From the NCBI GenBank assembly GCA_023413135.1, contig JAEZQK010000094.1, positions 4,232-68,231 of the forward strand: 64,000 bases of DNA. The letters run 5' to 3'. Numbering within the stretch: the first letter of the stretch is position 1; the number at the start of each line of letters is the position of its first letter. Shown here one piece after another: positions 17,509-27,081 of the stretch. This stretch comes from Bacillota bacterium (GTDB lineage Bacteria > Bacillota > Clostridia > Christensenellales > Aristaeellaceae). The notes under the pieces are model-generated. The model saw nothing but the letters and a program-made list of their open reading frames with translations, had not been told where the DNA came from and ran no database searches. Made by a program: the position numbers and the translations under genes.

Positions 17509-19812
17509 ATGCCTGTTCATACAAGAGCGCTGTTGCGAAAGTCTTTTTTTTCATATTTATTTTTATTTATTCTGCTTCTGGCGCTCGGAGTTGGATTCTT
17601 TGTGCAGTCAAACCAGTTATTGGAGAAGGAAACCAAGAATTACAACCTGACCATCCTTACACAAAAGCAGCAAGAGATTGATGTCCGCTTAGAAGAAATT
17701 AAAAAACTCATCAACGATTTTTCCCTCAACAACCGTATCTCCAGTTATGTCTACTCCACTCCTGATATGGGCAAAGACTATTATTACAGAATGCGCCTTG
17801 CTCTGGGTGAAACAACAGCCCTTTCGGCAACCAATGCCTATGTTTACGATACATATATTTATCATCGCCGCGGCAAGAATATCCTGTCCAGTTCCGGCGT
17901 CTATGATCTGGAAAACTTCTTTTCACAAATCACAAAATATGTTGATCTTGACTTTGCCGCTTGGAGCGAAATGATCGATAATGCGCCGCGCTTTCACACC
18001 ATTTATCCGGCCAGAACGCTTCTTGTAAGCTCGGGCATAAAAAAGACGATACTGACCGCCATCTGTCCGCTGCCCAACTTTGCATTCAATCAGCAAAACA
18101 ACGCTACGCTTGTGGTCATGATGGACGGCAATAAGTTCATCGACATTTTAAGCAGCAATCTTGCCCCCGAGCAAAGTGCCGTGTATATCGTGGATACGGA
18201 CGGGCAAATCATATTGTCGTGCGGCGAAACGTCGCTGGTAGACGCTTCTGTTTCCGTTCCCTCCAACGCCGGATATTTTTCGGCCAATATCAGCAGCATA
18301 CCCGTCATCGTTGCTGCGGTACCATCCCGTGTCAACAACTGGCGCTACGTCTCCGTATCGTCTGAAAAGCAGCTGATGAACCAGGTGGACAGGACGCGCA
18401 CCGTCAGCCTCTTCTTTATCGGCGGCACCGTGATCCTTGGGCTGCTGCTTGTATTGGCGCTTGCTTATATCAACTACCGCCCCATCCAAAACACCGTACG
18501 GACCCTGCAGACATCACTGCCCGCCTCGAAAACCAATCAATCCTACAGCAATGAGATGGACTACATACAGCGCACCATACAAAGCATGGTCACTGAAAAC
18601 GAGAGCATGCGCAAAAACTTCAAGGAATATCTTCCCGTACTGCAGGCCGATACGTTGACGCAGCTTCTGCGTGGTGAACTGAGCCATATCAGCCATGCCG
18701 CGTCCTTACTAGACGATGTGGGAATCATCTTCGAGCATGATGGATTTCTTGCCGTATTCATCGCCATTGAGGAGGATACCGGCCACGCCTTTGGCCATGA
18801 CCGGAGCCTTATCAGATTCGTTATCAAAAACATCACGGAGGAGATCCTTGGCAGCCTTGGGCAGTGTTATACGCTCAGCCCCGGTGCGCAGGCCATATGC
18901 GCGGTGGTCAACCTTCCATGGATGCAATACGATGATGTAGAGAAGCTTCGCCCTTTGTTTACCCGGCTTCAAAGCACATTGTGCGAGCAATGTTCCCTTT
19001 CGCTCACCTTTGGCATAAGCAAAGTGCATAAGGGGCCGGAAAATCTGCACACAGCCTTTGTCCAGGCCCAGCAGGCGCAGGAATACTGCCTGTATCACAC
19101 CGCGTCCAATTACCGCTTTTTTAGCGAGATCAGCACCGACGCTTCGTATTATCCGTATTCCATCGAACTGGAGCAGCAACTGCTCAGCAGCGTAAAAATG
19201 GGCAGCAACGATATGGTGGATGAATTGCTGAACCAGATCTACAGCGCGAACCTGCCGGATGAGGGCACGTCGCTGGAAATCTCCCGCTGCATATTTTTTG
19301 ACCTGATGGGTACGGCACTTAAGCTGCTGGGTTCACTGGATGTCGACTATAAGCAGGTATTCGGTACGGAAGATCCATTCAGCCTTTTATACGCCTGCAA
19401 GAGTATTCCCTCCATGCAGCAAACCGTGCGCATGTTGTTTATGCGCCTATGCGATCACTTCAATGCCAGCCGCACCAGCCATACCGACCGGCTTCGCGGC
19501 AATCTAATCGCCTATATCGACCGGCAGTATGCCGATCCAAACCTCTCGCTGACGACCGTTGCAGAAGCTTTTGGCATTACGTCCTCCTACCTTTCGCATT
19601 TCCTCAAACAGAATGCAAACGAGAATTTTGTCAATCTGCTGCGCGCACGGCGGATCCAGCAAGCGGAAGTACTGCTTTCACAAACGAACATGACGCTGGA
19701 GGAGATTGCGCGCGCAACAGGATATGCGGGAGGCATCGTGCTGACAAGGAATTTCAAGAAGATCCATGGCATTACCCCGGGGCATTACCGGGATATGCAT
19801 GGAGGGAAATAA
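17509..19812 (+). CDS. membrane-anchored AraC-family transcriptional regulator
   Basis: A 767-aa one-component regulator. The ATG at 17509 follows GAGGAGG. A transmembrane segment (YLFLFILLLALGVGFFV, about residues 16-32) is followed by an extracellular region of about 270 aa, probably a Cache-type sensor. A second membrane span (LFFIGGTVILGLLLVLALAY, about 302-321), a long cytosolic region, and a C-terminal AraC double helix-turn-helix (LSLTTVAEAFGITSSYLSHF, MTLEEIARATGYAGGIVLTR) complete it. Such proteins sense extracellular saccharides and activate nearby glycan genes. Its likely targets are the flanking glycosidase-like gene and the GH2/GH42/importer operon that converges on it. Confidence 0.85.
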   Translation: MPVHTRALLRKSFFSYLFLFILLLALGVGFFVQSNQLLEKETKNYNLTILTQKQQEIDVRLEEIKKLINDFSLNNRISSYVYSTPDMGKDYYYRMRLALGETTALSATNAYVYDTYIYHRRGKNILSSSGVYDLENFFSQITKYVDLDFAAWSEMIDNAPRFHTIYPARTLLVSSGIKKTILTAICPLPNFAFNQQNNATLVVMMDGNKFIDILSSNLAPEQSAVYIVDTDGQIILSCGETSLVDASVSVPSNAGYFSANISSIPVIVAAVPSRVNNWRYVSVSSEKQLMNQVDRTRTVSLFFIGGTVILGLLLVLALAYINYRPIQNTVRTLQTSLPASKTNQSYSNEMDYIQRTIQSMVTENESMRKNFKEYLPVLQADTLTQLLRGELSHISHAASLLDDVGIIFEHDGFLAVFIAIEEDTGHAFGHDRSLIRFVIKNITEEILGSLGQCYTLSPGAQAICAVVNLPWMQYDDVEKLRPLFTRLQSTLCEQCSLSLTFGISKVHKGPENLHTAFVQAQQAQEYCLYHTASNYRFFSEISTDASYYPYSIELEQQLLSSVKMGSNDMVDELLNQIYSANLPDEGTSLEISRCIFFDLMGTALKLLGSLDVDYKQVFGTEDPFSLLYACKSIPSMQQTVRMLFMRLCDHFNASRTSHTDRLRGNLIAYIDRQYADPNLSLTTVAEAFGITSSYLSHFLKQNANENFVNLLRARRIQQAEVLLSQTNMTLEEIARATGYAGGIVLTRNFKKIHGITPGHYRDMHGGK

Positions 19813-19835
19813 CCTGGAAAACGGCATGTTTTCGT

Positions 19836-22334
19836 TTATCGGCGGTAGGTTAAGGCCGTGCTCTCCGTGGCATACTGTGCCTTTGCTGTGATTTCGCCCC
19901 GGTCATGCCTGCCGTACACCGCGATGCGGCGCGTTTCCCCGGGCATCATATCAAACCAATTGTCTTCAAAGTACCAACCGAATGCGTCTCCATCCTGCTG
20001 TCCGCTCAATTCTACACAGCGCGCAAACTTGTCCGCCGTAATGCTGATACTGCCGTCTGTATCTTGCGCAAGCGTCAGCTTCGCGTCGGGGAAGGGAAGA
20101 AAGCGCTCCGCTTTTATGTAGGCAAAATCACGGGATACCTCGCGTCCATTCGTATGCACCATTCGGGCAAAAATCACGCAGGTGCGCCAGAACTGCCCGA
20201 TTTCATCAAGGTTGCACAGGATCTGGGAAGCTCCCGCCACAACCGCCGCGGCGTATGTCTTTTGGGCGAACATTGTCTGGCTTTCCAAATCATAAACGGA
20301 TATCTCTACGTGCCCAATAAAATCCTCGCGCGTATCATTCACGCCCCAGATATATACATGATCCTGCACATCAATAGATACGAGCAGCGGCATATATGCC
20401 CGCCTCAGCGCATAATACGGCTGTCCCGGCTCCAGGAAGTAGTCAATATACGAACAGTAGATTTGCGGCCAGGCCGTGCAGAACTTCCAGATAAGATGGC
20501 CGTGGGTCAACCGGTCGCCATCGCTGCGGTAAAACGGTTTGCCGCGCCTGGACTGGTGCAGGATCATGCGTACATCATACGCTGCCGCCGCGTTATATTT
20601 GTAGATCAGCGACTGGGCGTCGGTGGCATCGTAAAACCGCTCCACAGGCCCCGCTTTTTCCGCCCAGTGGTTGATGGTACGGGCGTGCCATGTTGGGGGA
20701 ATGGGGCTGTCCACGCCGTGCAGCGCGCAATCCTTCCACGTGCCATCCCAAAACTTTTCACCGGGCAGGAAGCGCTTGACGCTTTTTAGCTCCGGTATAA
20801 ACGTACGGATATTTTCTGAAAAGAAATTCGCATAGTCTTCCCCCGGTAAAAAGGAAAGCGCAGCCCGGGAACCGTGGGTGTCAATGCGCGGATCGTTGGG
20901 ATATGCGCCGCCGATCGGGCTGCTCACCCGGTAGACGCGGTTCGGGTCCAGCCTGTTTGCCAGCTCGCGAAAGCGGTCAAAAATCAGGTCATGTCCCAGC
21001 CGCTTGGTTTCTCTTTTGCCAAAAAGATCGCACATGTATACCGTTTCATTGCAACCGCACCAAAGCAGTATGGATGCGTGGTGCTTCAGGCGGAGCACCA
21101 TTGCTTGCGCCTCCTGAAGCGCGGTGCTTACAAAATCCTCATCCTCCGGCAGATGGCTGCCCGAGATAGGAAAATCCTGCCACAACAATATGCCGCGCCT
21201 ATCCGTTTCCTCATAAAAGCGGTCGTTGTACTGCTGGCTGGGCCCCCATATGCGAAGCGCGTTGATATTTGCCCGCTGCGCATGGTCCAAAAAAGTCAAC
21301 GCGCGTTCGGGGATATAACGGTGCGACGGCCCAAACATTGGCGTGATGCACGAGCCCCACAGGTGAACTCGTATACCGTTGACCGCAAACTGCAGCGGGC
21401 CCACCGGCACGATTTCCCGAAGACCAAGATGCTTTTCATCGCTGTCCACGATTTCACCCGAAGCCAAAAGGGAGGTTCGCAGCGTATATAGCGGCTGCTC
21501 CCCATAGTTGCGGGGCCACCACAGTTCGGGCTGATCCACCTGCAAAACAAGCTGCTTGCCATAAGGCGCCTTTAAGGCTGCCACCTCTTTGCCGGCCGGA
21601 TCAAATAAGGCCGCGCACACCGTCAGCGCAGCATCCGGCCGAACCGCCGACACTTTCGTGTTTACCTTGACAAACGCCGTCTTGTAATCGGTGGTAAAGC
21701 TTGTGTTTACGTCCACGTGATCGAGTTTCGCCTCGGGGACAACGATCAGCGATATATCGTCATACACGCCGATGGGGGTAAAATAGGGAATCACTCCGGC
21801 GTGGGAGGAAAAGTCTCCATGCGCCTTCCGGTAATAGGACATGGCAGACAGCTTTGGGCGGTCCTCGTCGCGCACGCGCGAATTCAGCCAATTGCGTACC
21901 TTTGGGGGGGCGTAAAAATACAAAAGCAGCTCGTTTTCCTCCCGTGCCCACTCCGTAATCTCTATGTACGCCGGCAGGAACATCGACAGATGCCGTGAAA
22001 GAAGCTGTCCGTTGAACACGATATCCACAACGGCGTCCAGCCCTTTGAAGGACAGAAAGAGCCGTCCCTGCGCTTTCAGGGAAAACCTGCGCCGGAATGC
22101 CCAATCCAATTCGGATACCCAAAGCGTCTCCTTGGCATCGCCGGTATCCAGCACGGTTTTGTCCAGCCGGTCGTGGGCCCACAGCACTTCCTGCACCGAT
22201 GCGGGCAGAATTGCCGTGAGCCATTCGCCCGGCTGATCATCCACAAGCGCCTGCTTCCACTGTTCCCCCCAGGCCTCTGCGGGAGTGAAGGACTTTATCT
22301 GCCAGCCGTTCAGTAATGGTATGGTTATGCGCAT
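19836..22334 (-). CDS. glycoside hydrolase family 2, beta-mannosidase-like
   Basis: An 832-aa intracellular protein with GH2 layout: an N-terminal sugar-binding jelly roll (LFLSFKGLDAVVDIVFNGQL), an immunoglobulin-like domain, a TIM barrel and C-terminal beta domains. The acid/base is E430 in LLWCGCNE (the usual form is WCGNNE). The nucleophile is E507 in FFSENIRTFIPEL, matching the SEFGxxSxP pattern of beta-mannosidases with N in place of F. The ATG at 22334 is preferred because GGAGG is 8 nt upstream. It starts 16 nt after the GH42 stop and is the last gene of the importer operon. Mannoside cleavage is likely but not proven. Confidence 0.8.
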   Translation of the reverse strand: MRITIPLLNGWQIKSFTPAEAWGEQWKQALVDDQPGEWLTAILPASVQEVLWAHDRLDKTVLDTGDAKETLWVSELDWAFRRRFSLKAQGRLFLSFKGLDAVVDIVFNGQLLSRHLSMFLPAYIEITEWAREENELLLYFYAPPKVRNWLNSRVRDEDRPKLSAMSYYRKAHGDFSSHAGVIPYFTPIGVYDDISLIVVPEAKLDHVDVNTSFTTDYKTAFVKVNTKVSAVRPDAALTVCAALFDPAGKEVAALKAPYGKQLVLQVDQPELWWPRNYGEQPLYTLRTSLLASGEIVDSDEKHLGLREIVPVGPLQFAVNGIRVHLWGSCITPMFGPSHRYIPERALTFLDHAQRANINALRIWGPSQQYNDRFYEETDRRGILLWQDFPISGSHLPEDEDFVSTALQEAQAMVLRLKHHASILLWCGCNETVYMCDLFGKRETKRLGHDLIFDRFRELANRLDPNRVYRVSSPIGGAYPNDPRIDTHGSRAALSFLPGEDYANFFSENIRTFIPELKSVKRFLPGEKFWDGTWKDCALHGVDSPIPPTWHARTINHWAEKAGPVERFYDATDAQSLIYKYNAAAAYDVRMILHQSRRGKPFYRSDGDRLTHGHLIWKFCTAWPQIYCSYIDYFLEPGQPYYALRRAYMPLLVSIDVQDHVYIWGVNDTREDFIGHVEISVYDLESQTMFAQKTYAAAVVAGASQILCNLDEIGQFWRTCVIFARMVHTNGREVSRDFAYIKAERFLPFPDAKLTLAQDTDGSISITADKFARCVELSGQQDGDAFGWYFEDNWFDMMPGETRRIAVYGRHDRGEITAKAQYATESTALTYRR

Positions 22335-22350
22335 TTTCGTATCCTCCATG

Positions 22351-24450
22351 CTAAGCGATTTCAAACACCAGGGCATCCATTGCGGGAACGGTCAGCCGCC
22401 ATATATCTCCGTCCCTGACGGGCATGTTCTCTCCCCAGAGCAGAGCCGGGACCTTTGTAAAATCCTCTGCCACGGCGATTTCCACCTTCTGGACCGTATG
22501 CGCGTGATTCAGCACCCACAAGAACCTGCGGCCACTCCCATCCTGCCACAAACGTGCGTGGACAACACCGCCGCCTGTACAAACCACATGCTGTGCGGCG
22601 CCGCCAAGTGCAAACATATCGGCAAAAAAACGCTTTCCCTGCGCGTCGCTCGTACACAGATAGCCGGCCGAGGGATATGTGCCAATCAGCACTGCCGTCC
22701 CCAGGCTATAGCGGTTTTGCACGACGGCTGTACCACCGTCCCCGTACTGCGCAAGCTCGCTTGCGCCATTGAGGGTATATGTTTGCTTGAACAGTCCGCC
22801 TGCCACGCGTTCACCATGCCAATCGAAGACAATGGAATCCGTAAGGTCGGGTATAAACGCCACATCGCTTTCCCTTGCCCCGCATACTGTGTCAAAACCC
22901 AGACCGGGCTGCACCGTTTGTACCGTCAGCTTCTGAGAAAAATAACCCAAACAGCCTTCGGAGATCAGGAAGCCGCCTTCTTTCACCCAGTCCTTCAGCG
23001 CCTGCGCGTGGTCATTGTCCATTTGCAGCGGATAAGGGAGATACAGCCGCTCATACTGTCCAATATCGTCCATGTGAACGAAATCAGCCTGTATATTGTT
23101 GTCCAGGAACGCCTTGTATGCACCCCACACACACTGCGCGTAGAATTGCCCTTTGCCGCCCTGTTCCAGAAAATGATTGAACCGCTGGCATTCGGGCAGC
23201 AGTACGATCCCGATATCCCCCTTGACAGGGCGCGCGGCAAACAGTGCATCCTGCTTTGGGTCCTGTGCCCAAGCCGCAATATTCGCACCCATCTGTGATC
23301 TTTTGGTGGGGGAACCGTCATTAGCATATATGCCAAACGCCCCGAACAGCGGCCCATCCAGCAAAGGCCGCCAGCGGGGATAGAGAATGCCGCTTGCTCC
23401 GCCCATGATCGACTTAAGGTTCCATACCCTGATATCCTCCTCAGTGGGTATCCGCCCATCCTCTATCGGGCGGCCCGGCAATTGCGGCTGCAGCCACAGG
23501 GGTCCGCCCTGCATTTCCGCATGCCAGAAGGGCTTGCCGCGGGAGCCGGCCCGGGTCACATCCACCGCATGCATCTGTTTCCACGGTTCGTTGCCCTTTC
23601 TGCAGGGACACCATGTAAAACCGTATGTCTCCACCTTGGATGCAGCCAGCCAGTCATCGCAGCCAATGGCCACGCCATCCACAGAACCCGCAAGGCCATG
23701 GGCGGTAATCAGATGCGTGTCATCCCCCCGGCGGATGCTGGCGATACGCCATTCCATATGCTCATAGGCACGATCTTTCATAAATTCCAAAAGATCCACG
23801 CTCTCAGGATAAATGCCGTGGCCTGCGGGGAGCACAATATCCTCCCACGACGCATAGGAATAGCGGTGCCAAGCCTGGTTCACCGAAGATAACGACCCGT
23901 ATTTGTTTTTCAACCAATTTCGAAACGCTTGCTGCGTATGCTCACAACGGCATATCCTCGGGGAATGGTTGCATTCGTTCCATATATCATAGGCGTACAT
24001 GGCAGGATGGCTGCTATACCGCGCCGCCAATTTGCGCAAAAAATTTCCGGCGGCTTCACGGGCGTCGGGGTTATCCAGGCAAAGGCCCACTCCAAATCCG
24101 CCTGTAGCGCAGCTTGGGCTAATGACGCTTACCGGGCTTGATGATGCGCCATCGGGCTTTTCAAGCCAATCCGGATGCATGCGTACAAGCCATTCCGGCA
24201 CTGAAGAGATCTGTTCCGCGATAACGGTGCGGATGCCGTGCCTTGCAGCCAGCTCCAACTGCGTATCATAATCCTGCCAATCATATTGTCCAGGTGCAGT
24301 CTCAATGGCTCCCCACATGAACCAGTGCCTGAAGATGTTCATATGATCATGAGCTGCCTGCTTATAATCCCGGTCCCAATCCTCCTTGGGAGGATTGGAT
24401 TTGCGAAAATAGACAGCTCCATACTGAAAATCCAACCGTTTTTGCACCAT
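22351..24450 (-). CDS. glycoside hydrolase family 42, beta-galactosidase-like
   Basis: A 699-aa cytoplasmic enzyme. Domain A (about residues 1-370) is the GH42 TIM barrel with acid/base E159 in YDIWNEC and nucleophile E312 in FWHAEMQGG. Domain B (from about 395, GDIGIVLLPECQRFNHF) is the trimerisation domain and domain C closes the protein. GH42 enzymes release terminal beta-galactose or related sugars such as arabinose from oligosaccharides. Co-operonic with an LplABC-like importer and a GH2 enzyme, it probably trims the imported oligosaccharide. A hairpin separates it from the binding-protein gene. Confidence 0.88.
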   Translation of the reverse strand: MVQKRLDFQYGAVYFRKSNPPKEDWDRDYKQAAHDHMNIFRHWFMWGAIETAPGQYDWQDYDTQLELAARHGIRTVIAEQISSVPEWLVRMHPDWLEKPDGASSSPVSVISPSCATGGFGVGLCLDNPDAREAAGNFLRKLAARYSSHPAMYAYDIWNECNHSPRICRCEHTQQAFRNWLKNKYGSLSSVNQAWHRYSYASWEDIVLPAGHGIYPESVDLLEFMKDRAYEHMEWRIASIRRGDDTHLITAHGLAGSVDGVAIGCDDWLAASKVETYGFTWCPCRKGNEPWKQMHAVDVTRAGSRGKPFWHAEMQGGPLWLQPQLPGRPIEDGRIPTEEDIRVWNLKSIMGGASGILYPRWRPLLDGPLFGAFGIYANDGSPTKRSQMGANIAAWAQDPKQDALFAARPVKGDIGIVLLPECQRFNHFLEQGGKGQFYAQCVWGAYKAFLDNNIQADFVHMDDIGQYERLYLPYPLQMDNDHAQALKDWVKEGGFLISEGCLGYFSQKLTVQTVQPGLGFDTVCGARESDVAFIPDLTDSIVFDWHGERVAGGLFKQTYTLNGASELAQYGDGGTAVVQNRYSLGTAVLIGTYPSAGYLCTSDAQGKRFFADMFALGGAAQHVVCTGGGVVHARLWQDGSGRRFLWVLNHAHTVQKVEIAVAEDFTKVPALLWGENMPVRDGDIWRLTVPAMDALVFEIA

Positions 24451-24480
24451 GTGTCAGCCTCCATGTTCATTGTGGGTATT

Positions 24481-24519
24481 GAAAGGGGGATAGCAGCGGT
24501 AAGCCGCTACCCCCCTTTC
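24481..24519 (-). terminator. intercistronic hairpin after the binding-protein gene
   Basis: GAAAGGGGG pairs with CCCCCTTTC around an inner AGCGG/CCGCT stem, directly after the binding-protein stop and before GH42. It has no clear T-run, so transcript stabilisation or partial attenuation is more likely than full termination. Confidence 0.5.
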
Positions 24520-24530
24520 ATGCATCTGCC

Positions 24531-26096
24531 TTATTTCTGTTTGTTCTGATAACGGTCATAGGCACCCTGCTCGATGGCGATTGCATCGTCAATGCCCATT
24601 TGCTTGATGGTGTTAACAAACTTGTCGAAGTTCTCCAGCGGTTCTGTGCCCATGATGAACTTGAAGAAATATTCGTTGAAATACGTATCCACTTCGTTCA
24701 TGATGGAGGCAAGCTGCTTGCTTTCGCTCTCTGTAAGGTTGAGCAGCGGGAGCAACAAGGTGTTGTCGGCACCAAACCACAGTTCGTTGGCATCTGTCGC
24801 GGGTTTGTTATTCAGCTCGGTCGCCCGCCAGAAATCAAGGTTATGCACCTTTGCAAAGCCGTTGTTACCAAAGGCATAGCGCACGATGGCACCGGTGGTG
24901 GGGAGGCCGTCCGGATCATTGGTAATGATGTCGGTCAGCTTGTATACGCCGTTTTCTTTCGTATAGCTCTCGCCCTCAATGCCCCAGCCATAGTAGTCAT
25001 AGCCTTCTTTGCTGTAGCCATAGTCCAGGAAACGGAGCACAGCCTCGACATTTTTGCAGTCCGTCGTCACGCCAACGCCTTGTCCCCATACGAGCCGGAC
25101 GCGGTTTTCGTCATACGCGTAGTCAACGCCGGCCGGTCCGAGCAAATAGGGCATGCCTTCCCAGTCAACCTCAGGCACTTCACCGGAAAGCAGCTTTACA
25201 TACTTTTCGAAGTCGGCCGTATTGCCATAGAACACACCGGCTATATTCGAAGAAATTTTCGCCTGCCTCATCTTCGTATCCACGGAAGCGAATTCGGGAT
25301 CTATCAAACCTTCGGAGTACCATTCGTTCATGGTCTTCAGGTAGTCCTTGTAAGCAGCCTGAATCGGGCCATAGACCACCTTGCCGGTGGCGGGATCGAT
25401 CATCCACTTATCGCGCACGCCCCATGCGGTACCAAGACTCTTGATGAAAGCCGCGGTTTTGTCGTCCACAAGGCCGATTTCATCCGCTTTGCCGTTGCCG
25501 TTGGGGTCACCGTTTTTGAACGCAACAAGCATGGCCTTGAACTCATCCACCGTCGTGGGCATTTTCAGGCCCACCTTGTTCAGCCAGTCCTGGCGAACCA
25601 GCGTGCCCGCAAAGGCGCGGCGGTGCAGGTCGTTGGCAGCGGCAGGCATCCATGGCAGCGTATTGTCATCCAGGCGTGCCTGAGCCGCGATCATCGGATT
25701 TTCTTCAAACATCGCGAGCAGATTCGGCAGCTTGTCTTCATAGGGCGTCAGGGAGATCAGCAAGCCGTCCTGAATCGCCTTGGTCAGTCCGCCGGGATAG
25801 TCCGACCAGCGGTAGTAGATGGCATCCGGATAGTCTCCGGAAGCAACCATCACATTGAAGGCCTCCGTTTCCTGACCAACCGGCGGATGGACGAACTTGA
25901 CCTTCACGTTCGTTTTCTCGGCAATCTCCTGTATGCACTTCACTTCGTCATAGGAACTCATGAAAGCGGAGTGGAGGAAGGGCATCCAAATGGTCATTTC
26001 GTATGGCTCTTCGGTTTTCTCAGCCAATGCGCAAAGGGGCAGCATCAGCGAAAAAAGAAGGCTGAGCACAAGTAGGAAGGATAGGCTTTTCTTCAT
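24531..26096 (-). CDS. extracellular solute-binding protein, LplA type
   Basis: A 521-aa secreted protein. The signal peptide MKKSLSFLLVLSLLFSLMLP ends near CALAEKTEE; the Cys before ALA does not form a standard lipobox at a plausible site, so SPase I cleavage after ALA is favoured. The large size and phrases such as YPDAIYYRWSDYPGGL and DPNGNGKADEIGL (a calcium-site-like loop) are typical of LplA/YtcQ-like oligosaccharide-binding proteins. GGAGGTG stands before the ATG. It is third in the operon after two permease genes and precedes two glycosidase genes. Confidence 0.88.
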   Translation of the reverse strand: MKKSLSFLLVLSLLFSLMLPLCALAEKTEEPYEMTIWMPFLHSAFMSSYDEVKCIQEIAEKTNVKVKFVHPPVGQETEAFNVMVASGDYPDAIYYRWSDYPGGLTKAIQDGLLISLTPYEDKLPNLLAMFEENPMIAAQARLDDNTLPWMPAAANDLHRRAFAGTLVRQDWLNKVGLKMPTTVDEFKAMLVAFKNGDPNGNGKADEIGLVDDKTAAFIKSLGTAWGVRDKWMIDPATGKVVYGPIQAAYKDYLKTMNEWYSEGLIDPEFASVDTKMRQAKISSNIAGVFYGNTADFEKYVKLLSGEVPEVDWEGMPYLLGPAGVDYAYDENRVRLVWGQGVGVTTDCKNVEAVLRFLDYGYSKEGYDYYGWGIEGESYTKENGVYKLTDIITNDPDGLPTTGAIVRYAFGNNGFAKVHNLDFWRATELNNKPATDANELWFGADNTLLLPLLNLTESESKQLASIMNEVDTYFNEYFFKFIMGTEPLENFDKFVNTIKQMGIDDAIAIEQGAYDRYQNKQK

Positions 26097-26170
26097 GGAT
26101 AGGCACCTCCGTTATTATATTTTGTCTCATATAAGGCCTTCCGGCCTTTGGACCAAACAGGAAGGGAATA

Positions 26171-27067
26171 TCAGCCTTTTAGCGATCCAATCATAACACC
26201 CTTGATAAAATAACGCTGCAGGAAGGGATAAAGCACAAGGATTGGAGCAGTCGCCACAACGATCGTCGCATATTTGAGGATTACATCCAGCTGCGCCAGC
26301 GAACTGGGATTGCTATCCATGGCCATGGCGCTTGTATCGTTGATGATCAGAATTTCCCGCAATATGACCTGCAGGGGATACTTTGCCCGGTCGCTTAAAT
26401 ACAGCGATGCATAAAACCAGGAGTTCCAGTGCGCCACTGCGTAATAGAGCACAATGACTGCAATGAGTGCTTTGGAGACCGGAAGAATTACGGAAAACAG
26501 TATCCGCAGTTCTCCCGCGCCGTCTATTCGCGCAGATTCTTCCAGGCTATCGGGGATCGCCTGAAACGATGTACGCATGATAATGAGGTTCATTGTATTG
26601 ATCATCATCGGGATGATGACCGAGAATCTGCTGTTGCGCAGTCCCAATTCCTTGACGAGCAGAAAATTGGGAATCAGCCCACCCTGAAAATACATGGTGA
26701 AGACAACCAGGCCCATCAATATACCGTTCCACAAAAGGTTCTTTCGTGAAAGTACATAAGCCAGGAGCGATGTCATGAACAGATTGATCGTTGTGCCTAC
26801 GGCGACGATAAACAGCGTATTCATATAGCCTGAAGCAATGTTCGGGTTTTTCAGCACAAGCGCATAGGCTTCCATGGTGAAGCCAAGGGGATGCCACAAA
26901 ATGCTGCGGTTGCTTGCGATCTGCGCCGGCTGTGATATGGAAGCGAATGTTACATATAGAATGGGGTACAGCGTTACAACCGCCAACAGCAAAAGCAGTG
27001 TGTAATTGGCGATGTCAAACAGATGATAGCCAATGCCATAATGCATTTTTTTCTTCGTAATAATCAT
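26171..27067 (-). CDS. carbohydrate ABC transporter permease, LplC/YtcP type
   Basis: A 298-aa membrane protein with six hydrophobic segments. The EAA loop reads DSLEESARIDGAGELRILFS, and the ending FIKGVMIGSLKG is characteristic of LplC-type permeases. The ATG at 27067 follows AGAGGTGA; with this start it lies 14 nt after the LplB-type stop. With its partner it forms the translocation pore of the importer serving the GH42/GH2 operon. Confidence 0.9.
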   Translation of the reverse strand: MIITKKKMHYGIGYHLFDIANYTLLLLLAVVTLYPILYVTFASISQPAQIASNRSILWHPLGFTMEAYALVLKNPNIASGYMNTLFIVAVGTTINLFMTSLLAYVLSRKNLLWNGILMGLVVFTMYFQGGLIPNFLLVKELGLRNSRFSVIIPMMINTMNLIIMRTSFQAIPDSLEESARIDGAGELRILFSVILPVSKALIAVIVLYYAVAHWNSWFYASLYLSDRAKYPLQVILREILIINDTSAMAMDSNPSSLAQLDVILKYATIVVATAPILVLYPFLQRYFIKGVMIGSLKG

Positions 27068-27081
27068 GCCGCTTTCACCTC

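Noticed and set aside
24600..26075. Open frame of 491 codons opposite the LplA-type binding-protein gene
   Set aside because: Low-complexity translation with no recognisable domain; the minus strand holds a complete binding protein with signal peptide and Shine-Dalgarno.
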